Source: Jaltomata sinuosa
Lineage: Eukaryota; Streptophyta; Magnoliopsida; Solanales; Solanaceae
Reading direction: 5' to 3'
Assembly (NCBI GenBank): GCA_003996215.1
Contig: QJPP01000001.1
Location: 868,001 to 932,000 of the forward strand
Length of the DNA: 64,000 nucleotides
In this document: positions 12,010 through 22,165 of the stretch, in pieces
Numbering within the stretch: the first letter of the stretch is position 1
Layout of the letters: each line of letters begins with the position of its first letter
Notes under the pieces: generated by a model
What the model was told of the DNA's origin: nothing
The model's input: the letters and a program-made list of their open reading frames with translations, nothing else
Database searches by the model: none
Position numbers and translations under genes: made by a program

Positions 12010-12085
12010 GGAAAGGATTATAAAAAGGGAATCGAACCCTCACCAATAAAGTAAAAGTTTAGATAGTCAATCAACTAAGATATCA
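12010..12085 (-). mobile_element. tRNA-derived SINE-like fragment
   Basis: On the minus strand it has an A-box-like TATCTTAGTTGA and a B box GGTTCGATTCC (complement of 12028-12038), about 45 bp apart, as in RNA polymerase III promoters of tRNA-like SINEs. Relatives lie near 40195, 44750, 53085, 56635, 60510 and 62135, all in the same orientation. Confidence 0.5.
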
Positions 12086-12947
12086 AAAAAAATAAAGTAA
12101 TACAAAAGTCAAAAGATAAATAAAATGGAATAACCAAAAAATACAGTAAAACAAAAGACAAAAACAAATTAAAATTCGATTATACACAACATATCGACAT
12201 GAATCCGAAAAAGAGTCAGATGAGGCGTAGCTTGAAAATGGAAATACGGTGAGATGAAAAATATAGACTTGGAAATGAGGTGTACACGTACCGCTCATTG
12301 GCTGGCAGATTGAGATTAAGCAAAGGTTATTACTTCAATTCTTAGAGCCCCTCTATTTTCTTTCGTTTCAATTTTTCATAAAATGAATTAAATACCACAA
12401 TTATGAATGTTAATGCACGGGACTTTATCTTCTAATCTCTGCTTAAAAATTCCAAATGCCTTTTTTCTATTACATGTATTGGTTCCTCTTCTCTTTTTCT
12501 TCTAATTTGCTTTGTAACTTATGTCCTAAATTTTATTTTCACCATTTTCTTCTATGTCTTTTCCTATAATTCATTTTGTTTACTAATTGTTTTTTTAAAA
12601 AAAAATTCTGAACTAGCAAAAGAGGGTTTGCTTCTCATCAAGTTCGTTCCATTACCTTCTCTTCAAATTCACCCATATGTTACATAAAATTATTAGTTTA
12701 GAATTTGAATGTTACGGTTTTTTATTTCTAATGCAAATGAATCAATTGCCTAGCTAATTTCTTCATTAGTAAAACTAAAGAGTATTAAATAGCACTTTGG
12801 CGATAACAAGTTTGGCTGAACGACCACTTTATGTAATAAGTGGCTTATTTTTTAAGTGAGCTATAAAAAAAATTAAAATATTTTGACAAGATTTTTCAAA
12901 ACTTAATTTGGGCTACATATCAATCCAATTTTTAATGAGTTGGAATA

Positions 12948-14006
12948 GGGATAATTTCAAATATGTACAATAAAGTAATCAGTTTACAATAAATATAGCC
13001 AAGTTTTCTTTATAAAAAAAAATAACCCAAAATGAACTAGCCACAAAAAAAAAATAGCCGCATGTATATGTAATGTATCGATAGTGTATAAAAGTTACGT
13101 AATGCATCAAAATTGTATAAATAGTATATAAACGTGTATCGGTATTGTATAAAGTTATGTAATGTATCAAAATTGTATAAATAATGTATAAACGTGTATC
13201 AATATTGTGTATATAGTGCACAAATGTATATCAATATTATATAAATGGTGTATAAACATGTATCGAATATTGTATAAATAGTGTATACACGTGTATCGAT
13301 CTTTTTTTCAGTCATTAAGTCTCTAAATAAAAGCATAATAAACAACATAGCTTTCAACCATCAATACAACCTCTCCAAACAAGTTCTTTCAATCCTGACC
13401 AACTCAAAATCTCCTCTAAACAGTACCAAATTTTAGATATGATCTCCTTTCGATGTTTTGAGTCTTTTGGTATATAATTCGCTCAAAATGATTCACGTTT
13501 GCAGTACGTTCAATTTTTTTAAAAAAAGGGAAAGCAAGAAAGAAGAAGAAGCAGACGACGACAACGACGACTAACTTAGAATCTGTACAGATTCTAAGTT
13601 TAAAAAATAAGATTTCAACAATAAAATGGTTTCCAGTACTAAGACATTCTGTTATATTGCAAGTTCTTTCAATCCCGACTAATTCAAAATCTCCTCTAAG
13701 CAATCTCAAATTTTAAATATGAGCTCCTCTCGATATTTCAGGTGTTTTGATATGTTATTCACTCGAAACAGTTCACGTTTGCAGTACGTCAAATTTTTAA
13801 ATCAAGATTTTAATGGCCGATTTGATCATAGAAGAAGAAGGAAGAAAGATTGAAAATAGCAACGAATAAAGGAAGAAGAAGAAGAAGAAGAAGGAAGAGG
13901 AAGGAAGAAGAAGAAGGGAAAGAACAAATGGCTATTTCAGGTAATTTTAACAAAGCTGGGTCAATTTTCTTATAAATAAGATGATGTCATTCTCCATAAT
14001 TACCCC
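12948..14006. mobile_element. Mutator-like non-autonomous element
   Basis: The paralogous flank at about 57585 lacks this 1,059-bp block, giving an empty site. It is bounded by GTTGGAATA (12939-12947) and GTTGAAATA (14007-14015), a 9-bp duplication with one mismatch as for Mutator elements. The ends are inverted in part: GGGATAATT on the left, and GGGGTAATT as the complement of the right end. The interior holds a TGTATA-type tandem array (13060-13300), two related copies of a phrase around CGTTTGCAGTACGT (about 13495 and 13775), and a GAA/GGA-rich tract (13840-13925). No transposase frame is seen. Confidence 0.75.
13060..13300. repeat. TGTATA/CGTGTATC tandem array
   Basis: Irregular units of about 30-60 bp containing TTGTATAAATAGTGTATAAA and CGTGTATC. 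They sit inside the Mutator-like element. A similar motif recurs at 18800-19100. Confidence 0.8.
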
Positions 14007-14596
14007 GTTGAAATAAATTGAGCTAATAAATGAGCGAATCAATAACCAATCCAAATTAAACGAATTAGATGAGTTAGACGGATTGAATTTGATTTTGCTA
14101 TTCCCAGTTTAAATCTACATATGTATCTATTTAAAGGAGGTATCCTATTTCGGACCAATAATAGAATCATTCGACTGTAGAACGTTTGCCTATCTAAGTT
14201 GGAAAATGGAATATGATTAATGCAAATATATTATGTTACTCGAACTAGAACCAAGAAGAGGGATCTTCTAATTAAGTGAAACTTATGTTACTTGAACTCT
14301 CCAAAAATATTAATACATTTGTATTAAGTTCTCTAGAAATATACTACTCTTATTTTTGGAGGATTAATCCATTCATCAATATTTTTGAAAAGTCCGGACA
14401 ACATAGGGTTAAACTCAAGATGGATGAAGAAGAGATATTATATGTCATCAATGGATTGAAGAATAGAATGATCAAGCCCAAAAATTGAACAAGAACATAG
14501 AATAAAGACACGGTACACGAAAACATATTTTCTTTTTAGAAAAAAAAACAAGATGACAGAAGAAGAAAGAAAGTAAAAACTACAAACGATTTAGCG

Positions 14597-15610
14597 TTAA
14601 TATATTGAAGAAGGGAATGTCAAGCCCGAAGATTGAAATTTCTGTAGCGTTATGTCATCAATGGATTTTGCCATATCCTCCGTCAAATAATTCTTCCAAT
14701 CGCCAATTTCACCTTTTCGAAAAAATACACTGTTACTAATTCCTCGAGTATTTTCTGATCGATGTTTCCCACTCTTATTCACCTCTAAATTGCTCAAATT
14801 TTTGAAATCACAGCGTGCCACAATTTCTTGAGGCACACCTCGCGCTTCTTCCTCCATAGAAAAAGGTTTGTCCATGAAGTCTGCCAACTTGTTCACATAG
14901 CCCAATGTATCCTTGCTCAAATCTTCGTACTTGATGAAGAACACTCTATCAGGTCTCTCTACACTTGCTTTCCAGTATTCCAACACGTGATCCCAGTAAG
15001 GTCCGTATCCGGTTTTTCCTTGGCAAAACCACTTGAATTGTTGTTCAAGTGTAATATTTGCTCCTCCGTTTTGTCCGAAATGCCACATTGAAACAAATGT
15101 ATCTTTGGGTTCCCTACATATGTAAATGATCTTGCAATTGGATTCTAATACGGATGGTGGTAAGAGGGTGTAAGGAAGATGTGTGGCTAATAATGGCAAC
15201 TCGGTACTATCTACAAATTTAGGATTGGATACAAAATCAATTTCCAAGAAGGGTATGCATTCATGGGGTACCTTATTGAGTAAAGGGTTATTTGTAAACT
15301 CAATATGTCTAGTCATAATGGAAAAAGTCAAGGCTTTAAGCCAAGTAGTGCCTGTTTTTGGAGCAGTACAAAGGAAAATATCAGACGGTTGAGCCTTCAA
15401 ATTTTCTTGCATACATAAAGCTGATTCTAAGAAGGGTAAAGGGTACCAAAATCCTTGATATTCATAGAATTCATAATTAGGATGGTGAGGCTCTCGTTTG
15501 GGGAGGGTTGATATTATCTCTTTGTATTTTTTGCACATTTCCTTGAAATTTTCTGATCCATAATTGGCTGATAAGCGACTAGCTTTGCAAGAAAAATTAG
15601 AGGAACTCAT
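14597..15610 (-). CDS. Cytosolic sulfotransferase, copy A
   Basis: An intact intronless frame of 337 residues. Family knowledge: cytosolic sulfotransferases move sulfate from PAPS to hydroxyl groups of small molecules, in plants flavonols, steroids or other specialised metabolites. Seen: the 5'-phosphosulfate loop PKTGTTW at residues 84-90, the catalytic-histidine segment THLPY, the 3'-phosphate region CREPKDTFVS, and the C-terminal RKGEIGDWK. Compared with copies B and C it lacks four residues after MTRHI, has a shorter stretch before the 3'-phosphate motif, a shorter loop before TLEQQFKWF, and reads KHRSENTRG where the others read IMYQLETTPG. The start is supported by the same ATG and N-terminus in all three copies. 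The substrate cannot be told from sequence. Confidence 0.93.
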   Translation of the reverse strand: MSSSNFSCKASRLSANYGSENFKEMCKKYKEIISTLPKREPHHPNYEFYEYQGFWYPLPFLESALCMQENLKAQPSDIFLCTAPKTGTTWLKALTFSIMTRHIEFTNNPLLNKVPHECIPFLEIDFVSNPKFVDSTELPLLATHLPYTLLPPSVLESNCKIIYICREPKDTFVSMWHFGQNGGANITLEQQFKWFCQGKTGYGPYWDHVLEYWKASVERPDRVFFIKYEDLSKDTLGYVNKLADFMDKPFSMEEEARGVPQEIVARCDFKNLSNLEVNKSGKHRSENTRGISNSVFFRKGEIGDWKNYLTEDMAKSIDDITLQKFQSSGLTFPSSIY

Positions 15611-15658
15611 TTTGGAGAGTGATAAAAAAACTAAGAGACAACTTCTCTATTGAAGTAG

Positions 15659-15665
15659 TATATAA
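15659..15665 (-). promoter_or_regulatory. TATA box of sulfotransferase copy A
   Basis: The minus strand reads TTATATA about 49 bp upstream of the ATG. A phrase GGAGACAACTTCTCTATTGA (with AGAGACAAC in this copy) lies between it and the start and is conserved in copies B and C. Confidence 0.5.
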
Positions 15666-15869
15666 GTATTGTAAGTCCTTTACTCATTCACGGTTGATTT
15701 TCGGATCCCACTGAAAGAACAATTAACTTGTATTTTTTTTTTATGGTTATAAATTATTTTATTAACAGTGAAATATATAATTATTTAAATTAAATTATTT
15801 TTGAATATAAAAAAAAATTAAAATAAACTAAAAAAAATGCACCACATGGATTGAAATAGAAGTATTATT

Positions 15870-16020
15870 TTTTAAAGGGATGCATAGTATCGAGGAAGAA
15901 GAAAAGTTAAAAAAATGGATAAAGGAGATCACGAGTTTTCCAAGGTTAAGGGGACAAGCCATGTGATAGTACCTTGAGATGATAATTCAAATACTTAAAA
16001 AAAAACTAAGGCCACGATAT
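15870..16020. repeat. Upstream block shared by the three sulfotransferase copies
   Basis: The phrase around GGAGATCACGAGTTTTCCAA and the following AAGGGGACAAGCCATGTGAT recurs at about 38560-38650 (copy B) and 60745-60840 (copy C). So the duplicated unit includes at least 400 bp of upstream DNA. Confidence 0.85.
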
Positions 16021-16023
16021 ATT

Positions 16024-16193
16024 TCTCTTATATAATAAGCAACAGTTAGGTGCTTAGAGGTATCTGTTTGATTCAATATTTTTTGTTTTTTGTGTGTGTA
16101 AGCTTCTTATAGCTTGGTGGTAAAAGCTTTCATTTTTGGGTGACAGGTCGTGGGTTCAAACCCATGTGTTTCCTTAAGTTTTTTGTCTTAAAT
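16024..16193 (+). mobile_element. 5' fragment of a Helitron-like element with tRNA-like segment
   Basis: Begins TTCTCTTATATAATAAGCAACAG, close to the start proposed for the element at 20919. It holds an A-box-like TAGCTTGGTGG (16110-16120) and a B box GTTCAAACC (16154-16162), as does the 20985-21275 region. The following Helitron starts at 16194, so this may be a host copy cut by that insertion. Confidence 0.4.
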
Positions 16194-16370
16194 TCTACTA
16201 TATAAAAGAAGCATTTGTTAAGGTGGTTCTGTGGGGCCCACAATATGTAATTCCCACAGTCTATTAGCAATAATATAAGGAAAAACTACATAAATAATCA
16301 AACATTCTTACCCTAATTACTAAATATTTCAATACTTTAAAATAATTACATTTATCCCATTAAATTGAAA

Positions 16371-16733
16371 TTACATGATTAAAAAACTGTATCCACCACA
16401 ATCCCTAAAAAAGGGCCTAAAATCACTCAACTTGTATCTAAAGGCAACGGTTGTTCTCTCTCTATAATCGTTTTCGAATCTAATCCTTTCTCCAGTAATA
16501 TTATTATTCATAGACCTCAATTTCTCTCTCAATTTTTCTCCCACCGGAATCGACAAAAACTCCGGCAGTCTCGCCGCTTGATTGATTTCTCTCCTCTGGA
16601 TGAAGAAATCACCGTTGACGGAATCCGGTGGAGTCGCCGGAACTGGCAGATTTTTTTGGATTTTTTCTAGAACCGTAACCGGCGGAAGCGGATCTAGTTT
16701 TAAGCGTTTAGATAGTATCCGACGAAGCGCCAT
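16371..16733 (-). pseudogene. Captured gene fragment, resembling the N-terminus of plant mitochondrial calcium uniporter
   Basis: Open for 120 residues from MALRRILSKRLK. The beginning is rich in Arg, Leu and Ser and lacks acidic residues, like a mitochondrial presequence. Then come LPEFLSIPVGEKLREKLRSM and a TGERIRFE phrase. From memory of the family, plant MCU proteins have a similar N-terminal run (MALR..., then a PVGEKL.EKL phrase and an RIRL-type phrase). The pore motif DxxE and transmembrane helices of MCU are absent, so only a first-exon piece is present. The final 25 residues run into the element's inverted repeat. The family assignment is recognition, not a search result. An unrelated presequence-bearing protein remains possible. 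Confidence 0.4.
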
Positions 16734-16850
16734 TGATGATTTTGAGCAGTGAAGAGCAATTACTTGATAACGAATTACATTTAAACGTAGTTGAGGTTGG
16801 TCAAATTCATTTTTCAACAATGGCCTTCATTTGATTTAGGTATATCTCAA

Positions 16851-17093
16851 ATGGAGAACAATGAAGTGCCTTCTCCGACCTTTGTTCCGGCTGTTAGAGA
16901 CTTTGAAGAAGAAGACTTTGCTGAAAATAGATCCAACTTTAGAAACGATCAAGTCAAAATGAATGAATTGCACAAAAATTTGAAATCAAGAACAAGGGAC
17001 TCAAACCCAGATGTTATTTTCCAGTGTTACCAACTTGTTACCATGTATCCAGTGTTATTTTCCATGTATCCAAGTATACATATATCTATCTGA
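16851..17093 (+). other. Short open frame inside the Mutator-like element, unrecognised
   Basis: From the ATG at 16851 it reads MENNEVPSPTFVPAVRDFEEE..., an acidic 80-residue segment that ends inside TGTATCC-type repeats. It could be a second captured fragment or the start of a lost transposon protein. No domain is recognised. Confidence 0.25.
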
Positions 17094-17560
17094 GTTGTAA
17101 ATGTGTAACTTTTGTAAATTTAAAGTTTCAAATCAAAACAAAGCAATACGTATCCAGGGATAACATTGTAAGCAAATCTTGTGTTACATGTATCCAGGAT
17201 TAATTCATGTTAACATGTATCTCAATACTACTGCAACCTGCTATTTGAGATGTTGGTAACATGTATCCTTAACACTGTTACAATGTATACAAGCTCACAA
17301 ACTTGTATCCAATATTAACATGTATCCAAGTATACCTATATCTATTTGCTGTTTAGATGGGTATCCTTAGATATTGGGAAGTATCCTTAACACTGTTATA
17401 ATGTATCCAAGCTTATAATCTTGGATACAGTGTTAATAGTGTATCCAAGTATACCTATTGTTGTTTGCTGTTTAAATGTGTATCCTTAGATATTTGAGAT
17501 CTATTATTACTTGTATCTTGTATAATGGAGTTACTTGCTGGTTTGATGTGTATCCAAGTA
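17035..17560. repeat. Interspersed CATGTATCC / GTGTATCC array
   Basis: More than ten copies of GTATCC in variable contexts (such as AACATGTATCCAAG and GTGTATCCTTAGATATT) at irregular spacing of about 20-60 bp. They lie inside the Mutator-like element. Confidence 0.8.
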
Positions 17561-17934
17561 ATTTTAAATTGAAATTTGAATTCTCCAGTTGTTTGTGGAG
17601 ATGAGGATACTGCAGATGCATTTCAAAGTGATTGACGCGTGATTTACTCCTCATTAATTGTAAATCTGTTATTTCCTTTTAAAGAGCCCTAATAGTAATA
17701 GATTTACAATTAATGATTTACTCCTCATTAATTGTAAATATTTTATTTCCTTTTAAAGCGTCATAATAGAAACAGATTTACCATTAATGAAGAGGTTATA
17801 TGTATCCAGGATACACGAAAATACAAAGGATACACGTCTTTCCTTTTTTAAACTACCGGGGAAAATGTAATATTTTAAAATAGTGGGATAAAACGTAATT
17901 AGGGACCAAACTACTGTCAAAGAAGAAAGCTACA

Positions 17935-18080
17935 TCATCAATTAAAGAACAAAAAGAGTTTTTCAAGTGTAAATATTTGAACAACTATCAAAAAAGAAAG
18001 CTACATCATCAATTAGAGAACAAAAAGAGGTTTTCAAGCTACATCATCAATTAGAGAACAAAAAGAGGTTTTCAACTTTC
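17935..18080. repeat. AGCTACATCATCAATTAGAG tandem repeat, 3 copies
   Basis: Three copies of AGCTACATCATCAATTA(G/A)AG followed by AACAAAAAGAG and TTTTCAA, with spacing of about 70 and 40 bp. Confidence 0.85.
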
Positions 18081-18561
18081 AACGAGAAGTTGTAAATATT
18101 TTTGAAAAAATAAAGAAAAATCGTGTGAAAGTTGAAGTGTTGGATTGAATAAAAAGAGAACTTAGAACTAAACACACCCAGATACATAATATAAGTAGTA
18201 TATGTAAAATCAGTTACAAACCTTGAAGATGAAAGTTTTGGATTGATTCAAAATTGGTGGAAGATCGTGTTGGAGTGAGAGAGAAATTTAGATCGTGATT
18301 TGGGGAACGTTGATCTGGTAGAATATTTGATAGAGAGAGAAAAATTATTGTTGAACATGACATAGAGAGATAGAGAGATTTGGGGGAAGGAGTGATATGG
18401 GGTGAATTAATAGGGATATGCTGAGATACACCTTTTGTTATGAAATTAAAATCTAGTGAGATATGTGTAATTATTTTAAAGTAGTGAGATATTATGTAGT
18501 TATGATAAGGATGTTTGATTAATTATGTAGTTTTTTCTATAAAAAAAAAGGATTGTTATTA

Positions 18562-19495
18562 GGGAAAAGGACATGGGCTGTCCACTATGACAAACAAATG
18601 TCATCCAAATTAGCCTTTTTAAACTTAACCCAAAAAATAGCCAGTCGGCCCTTTTAATTTCCAAAATTGGCCATTTTCAAAATTGAGCTATTTCAGCCCA
18701 TTTCGGACCATTTTTAAAATATATTTTTTTTGCTGTATTTTTTTTGCTAAAAAAAATAACTTTTTAAAATAATTAAATCCAACTGTATAAAATTATATAA
18801 TTATCATATAGGACGCGTATAGAAAATGTATCATTTTTTTTAACAATCAAATACAATTGTATAGAAACTGTATAGTTGTTGTATAAAATGTGTATGTGTA
18901 AGATTTATATAGATACTGTATAGAATGTGTATAAAAACTGTATAATTATTGTATAGAATGTATATAAAAACTATATAATTATTGTATAGAATGTGTATAT
19001 GCATATGATGTGTATATATATTGTATCATTGTTGTATAGAATATGTATCTGTATAGAACGTGTATAGAAAATGTATCATTGTTGTGTAAAATTGTATCAT
19101 TGACTATATCTACCTTATTGAGTAAAAAAAAATACAAAATCATATTTAATTATTTAAAAAATAAAAGGGCAATTTTTTAAAAAAAATATAAAATAAGAGC
19201 TATTTTTTAAAAAAAATAAATAAAAGAGCAGCAAAAAAAAAGTGAAAAAGAAGAGCAGTGATACTTTTTTTTCTGAAAATAGTTGCATTAAAAGTTTTTG
19301 AAAAAAAAAAGAAGAAAAAGAAAAAGATGGCGGTAGCAAGAAAAGGAATTTAAAATAAAATAACGAAAAAATAAAACAAAAAGAAGAAGAAGGCAGCGAC
19401 AAAATGGTGGGTTGGTGGCTATCCAATGTAATTTAATTCATTGGCTATTATCGTGTTTTTAGTTATAAAGGAGTGGTTATTTTTGTCCTTCTCCC
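18562..19495. mobile_element. Mutator-type MITE with perfect 9-bp duplication
   Basis: Flanked by TTGTTATTA at 18553-18561 and 19496-19504, identical. The ends are inverted: GGGAAAAGGAC on the left and GGGAGAAGGAC as the complement of the right. The 934 bp contain a TGTATAGAA-type tandem array (18780-19100) and an A/AAG-rich tract (19190-19400), the same order as in the element at 12948-14006. No transposase. Open frames on the minus strand here are phenylalanine/leucine runs from A-rich DNA. Confidence 0.82.
18780..19100. repeat. TGTATA-type tandem array
   Basis: Irregular repeats of phrases like TATTGTATAGAATGTGTATA at 25-45 bp spacing inside the Mutator-type MITE. Confidence 0.8.
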
Positions 19496-19504
19496 TTGTT
19501 ATTA

Positions 19505-20079
19505 CCAATAGAGAAATAACATGGGCCAACAACACCAATCCATTTAAATTACAATAATTTAAAAATTACGTAGAAATTACTATAAATCACAATAATTATC
19601 AACTTTTACGAGAAAAAATGATCAAGTGTTTGTAACTCTATTGTTAGATAAATGGCCCAAATTTTTCATCACTAGCTAATGAAAATTGTTTTTTCCTATT
19701 AAAAATTATAGTTTATTTTTAAATTTAAAAAGTATCACATATTAATAAATTAAACTCTGAACTTCCTCTAAATGTAACACACAATTTAATACTTTTAATC
19801 TTCTTAGGTTATAAATATAGGTATTTCACATTCATTTTATAAATAGGTGTACATCTTCATAATTTGAAATATTTTTAATATAAGTATTTTATTTGTTGAT
19901 TTCTACTGTCTTGTTATAGATTGCTAAAGAATTTGTGGGAATTTATATTGAAACAAGCAAAGAGTACAAATATATGTTGGACTGTCAAAGGTTTTGATGA
20001 CTTTTTATCTATTTCTTTTTAAGGGAACTTACATAAAACACACATCTTTAGGAGTTAATTACTCTTTTTTTCACTACTT
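19505..20079. other. AT-rich Helitron interior, no gene seen
   Basis: Contains one further copy of the Helitron subterminal repeat phrase (AAAAATTACGTAGAAATTAC, about 19560). Otherwise AT-rich without coding signal. Confidence 0.5.
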
Positions 20080-20365
20080 TTCCTTCGGATATATCACAAT
20101 CCCGCCGAATACATCCCAAATCACTCGGATATATTCCAATCCCATTGGATACATCCCAAACCACTCGGATACATTGCATAAGGCATTTAGATATATGGTT
20201 TTATCTCGGATACATCGACATTCTGAGGGGTTACAACATGTATCCACATGTATCTGAGGGGTTACAACATGTATCCATATGTATCTGAGGGGTTACAACA
20301 TGTATCCGATGGGTGGGATGTATCTAATGGAATTGGGATGTATCCGAGGTGAGGTGATATATCTG
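20080..20365. repeat. GGATACAT-type array, partly inverted
   Basis: The left half repeats CACTCGGATA(T/C)AT, with TCCCAA phrases. The middle has three copies of a 31-bp unit containing GAGGGGTTACAACATGTATC (about 20223-20310). The right half carries the complement (GGGATGTATC). The two halves can pair, so a large hairpin is possible. Confidence 0.75.
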
Positions 20366-20984
20366 AAGAATTTTTGGTTAACATGTGGTATATTAAATAA
20401 TTAAAATAAAGTAGTGGGAAAGTTAATAAATATGATAAGGGGGTATGTCTCTTTAAGTAATTTACCCTTCTTATTAACGTATAAGACAAGCAATTTTTTC
20501 AATTCTATTTTTTAAAAAAAATTAAAATTGTTGATCATTTGTTTCTTCTTAATACTGAAGAATGGAATGATCATCTCTTGGCTATTCTACAAATTTTGCA
20601 TTTTCAAATTGTGTTTCATGGTCAGATCTGAAAAGTCCTATAAATCACAATAATTAACAACTTAAAATTCTAAAATCATATAAAAATTTGGGTCGACTCT
20701 CCAAATCCCATCAATGTCACATAAATTGGGACAAATAGGGTAACATATATTATTTGAAAATTATGCAAAAAGTATTATACATAGAAATTAACAACTTAAA
20801 TACTTAAAAACCGTATAAACTTTTTACTTGACTCTCCAAATTCTATCTATATGATATAAATTGAAACAAAAGAAGCAGCATAATTGGGCTCGTACTTGCA
20901 CGGGCTTTTTGCATCTAGTCTTATTTAAGAAGCAGCAGTTTTGCTGCTTCAGCTGCCTGTATCATGGACCTTTTTTGGCAGCTT

Positions 20985-21275
20985 GTGTACAAAGCTGCTT
21001 CCTAGCCTTGTGGTTAAAGCTTTATCTTGGGTGTAAGAGCCCATTTGGATTAACTTATTTTAAGTGTTTTTTAAGTTAAAATAGCTTTTAAGCTGTTTTA
21101 TAGTATTTGCGTAAGTAAAAAAGTACTTCTGGACACTTAATTTTAAGCTAAAATAGCAAAAGAAAAAACTAAAAGTTAAAAGCTGAAATTTTTAACTTAA
21201 AAAAAACAGCTTAAAATAAGCCTATTCAAACAGGCTCTAAGTGGTTGTGAGTTCAAACCTCTCCTCTGTTGGCCT
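20985..21275 (+). mobile_element. tRNA-like (SINE-type) segment split by a MITE
   Basis: A-box-like TAGCCTTGTGG (about 21004) and B box GTTCAAACC (21251-21259). Removing the MITE at 21037-21237 brings the boxes to tRNA-like spacing. The same organisation occurs unsplit at 16100-16180. Confidence 0.5.
21037..21237. mobile_element. PIF/Harbinger-type MITE
   Basis: 201 bp with inverted ends (GAGCC...CTTATTTTAAG, and GAGCCTGTTTGAATAGGCTT as the complement of the right end) and a 3-bp duplication TAA on both sides (21034-21036 and 21238-21240), as for Tourist/Harbinger MITEs. Confidence 0.8.
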
Positions 21276-21596
21276 TTATTTTTGTCAAACTTCAATTTTA
21301 ATCTTTTCCTTTTCTGAGGCACCACGTGGACCTCTTTTGTACCACTTTACAATTTTGCTTTTGCACATTTGTGCATTAACTTTCTAAATTTCTTTTAATT
21401 GTTTTGTAATTAGTTAGTGAATTAACATTTATTGCAATTGTTTTGTTGTAATTAGTTAGTGATTAACGTTTATTGCTATTATTATTGGATAATATCATGC
21501 TGAAGCATGTACGTTGGTATCTAGGGGTATTTTGATCATTTTTATTAATTTCAGTGTTTTAATTTGTTCATCTTAGTCTTTTAAGTTATTACATAT

Positions 21597-22134
21597 TTAA
21601 AAATTACGTAAAAGGATCAATTATAATAATTAAAAATTTAAAATATTTAGAAAACATATAAAAAAAATTATTGACTCTGAAAATTCTATCAGTGCCATAT
21701 AAATTGAAACAGAGAAAGTAACATATATGATTTAAAAATGACGTAAAAAGTACTATAAATCACAATTTAAAATATTTAAAAGACATAAAAAAAATTTAAT
21801 TGACTCTCTAAATTCTATCAATGCCACATAAATTAGAGTAGAGAGAGTAACATTATTCAAAAATTACGTAGAAAGTACTATAAATCACAATAATTAATAA
21901 TTTAAAATATCTAAAAACTATATAAAAAATTGGATCGACTCTCTAAATTTCATTAATGTCACATAAAATGGGACAGAAAGAGCAACATATATTATCTGAA
22001 AATTATGTAAAAAGTATTATAAATCACAGTAATTAACAACTTAAAATACTTTAAAATCATATAAAAAATTGTCTTAACTCTCCAATTTCTATCTGTGTCA
22101 CACAAATTGAGATGAAAAAAGTAGCATATATTAG
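21597..22134. repeat. Helitron subterminal tandem repeat, 4 units of about 130 bp
   Basis: Units begin near 21597, 21731, 21860 and 21999. Each carries ATTACGTA(A/G)AA, ATAAATCACAATAATTAA, GACTCTCTAAATT and CACATAAATT phrases. Two more units lie at 20630-20880 before the other Helitron end. Confidence 0.85.
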
Positions 22135-22165
22135 GCCCGTGCTTGCACGGGCTCTTTCTGTCTAG

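Larger units (their letters stand above)
11604..14590. repeat. Segmental duplication: 3' flank of sulfotransferase copy A
   Basis: From CATGTACCAAGTTGCTGGCA onward this region matches 56236-58650, the 3' flank of copy C, with small differences. Copy A's flank holds an extra element at 12948-14006, and copy C's holds a C-rich block at about 57800-58333. The match shows that whole segments, not just coding sequence, were duplicated. Confidence 0.88.
16279..18537. mobile_element. Mutator-like element with long inverted ends, carrying a gene fragment
   Basis: The left end GGAAAAACTACATAAATAAT and the complement of the right end GAAAAAACTACATAATTAAT continue as inverted repeats for about 85 bp, through the shared TTTAAAATAATTACA. 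The adjacent 9-mers are AT-rich and only partly alike, so the target duplication is unclear. A second, inner copy of the terminal motif (TTAAAATAGTGGGATAAAAC, about 17871) suggests a nested relative. The cargo is a protein-coding fragment at 16371-16733 on the minus strand, plus TGTATCC-rich DNA. No transposase is seen, which fits a Pack-MULE. Confidence 0.65.
16194..20918 (+). mobile_element. Putative Helitron with nested insertions
   Basis: Proposed 5' end TCTACTATATAAAAGAAGC (16194). The 3' end has a hairpin (GCTCGT / ACGGGC around 20888-20905) followed after about 10 bp by CTAG with T next, the Helitron 3' signature. Two copies of a roughly 130-bp repeat precede the 3' end (about 20630-20880). 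No Rep/helicase frame is present, so it is non-autonomous. Inside lie two Mutator-type elements and several tandem arrays. The 3' end is stronger evidence than the 5' end. Confidence 0.55.
20919..22165 (+). mobile_element. Putative second Helitron abutting the first
   Basis: The start TCTTATTTAAGAAGCAGCAG follows the CTAG of the previous element with no gap. The end has a perfect 8-bp stem GCCCGTGC/GCACGGGC (22135-22152), then TCTTTCTGT and CTAG followed by T, a textbook Helitron 3' end. Four degenerate tandem copies of an about 130-bp unit occupy 21597-22134, just before the hairpin. No Rep/helicase is encoded, so it needs one in trans. Confidence 0.65.

Noticed and set aside
14828..15392. 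Plus-strand frames within sulfotransferase copy A
   Set aside because: Shadows of the intact minus-strand gene.
19154..19426. 90-residue Phe/Leu/Ser-rich frame resembling a membrane peptide
   Set aside because: Complement of an A/AAG-rich tract in a Mutator-type MITE.
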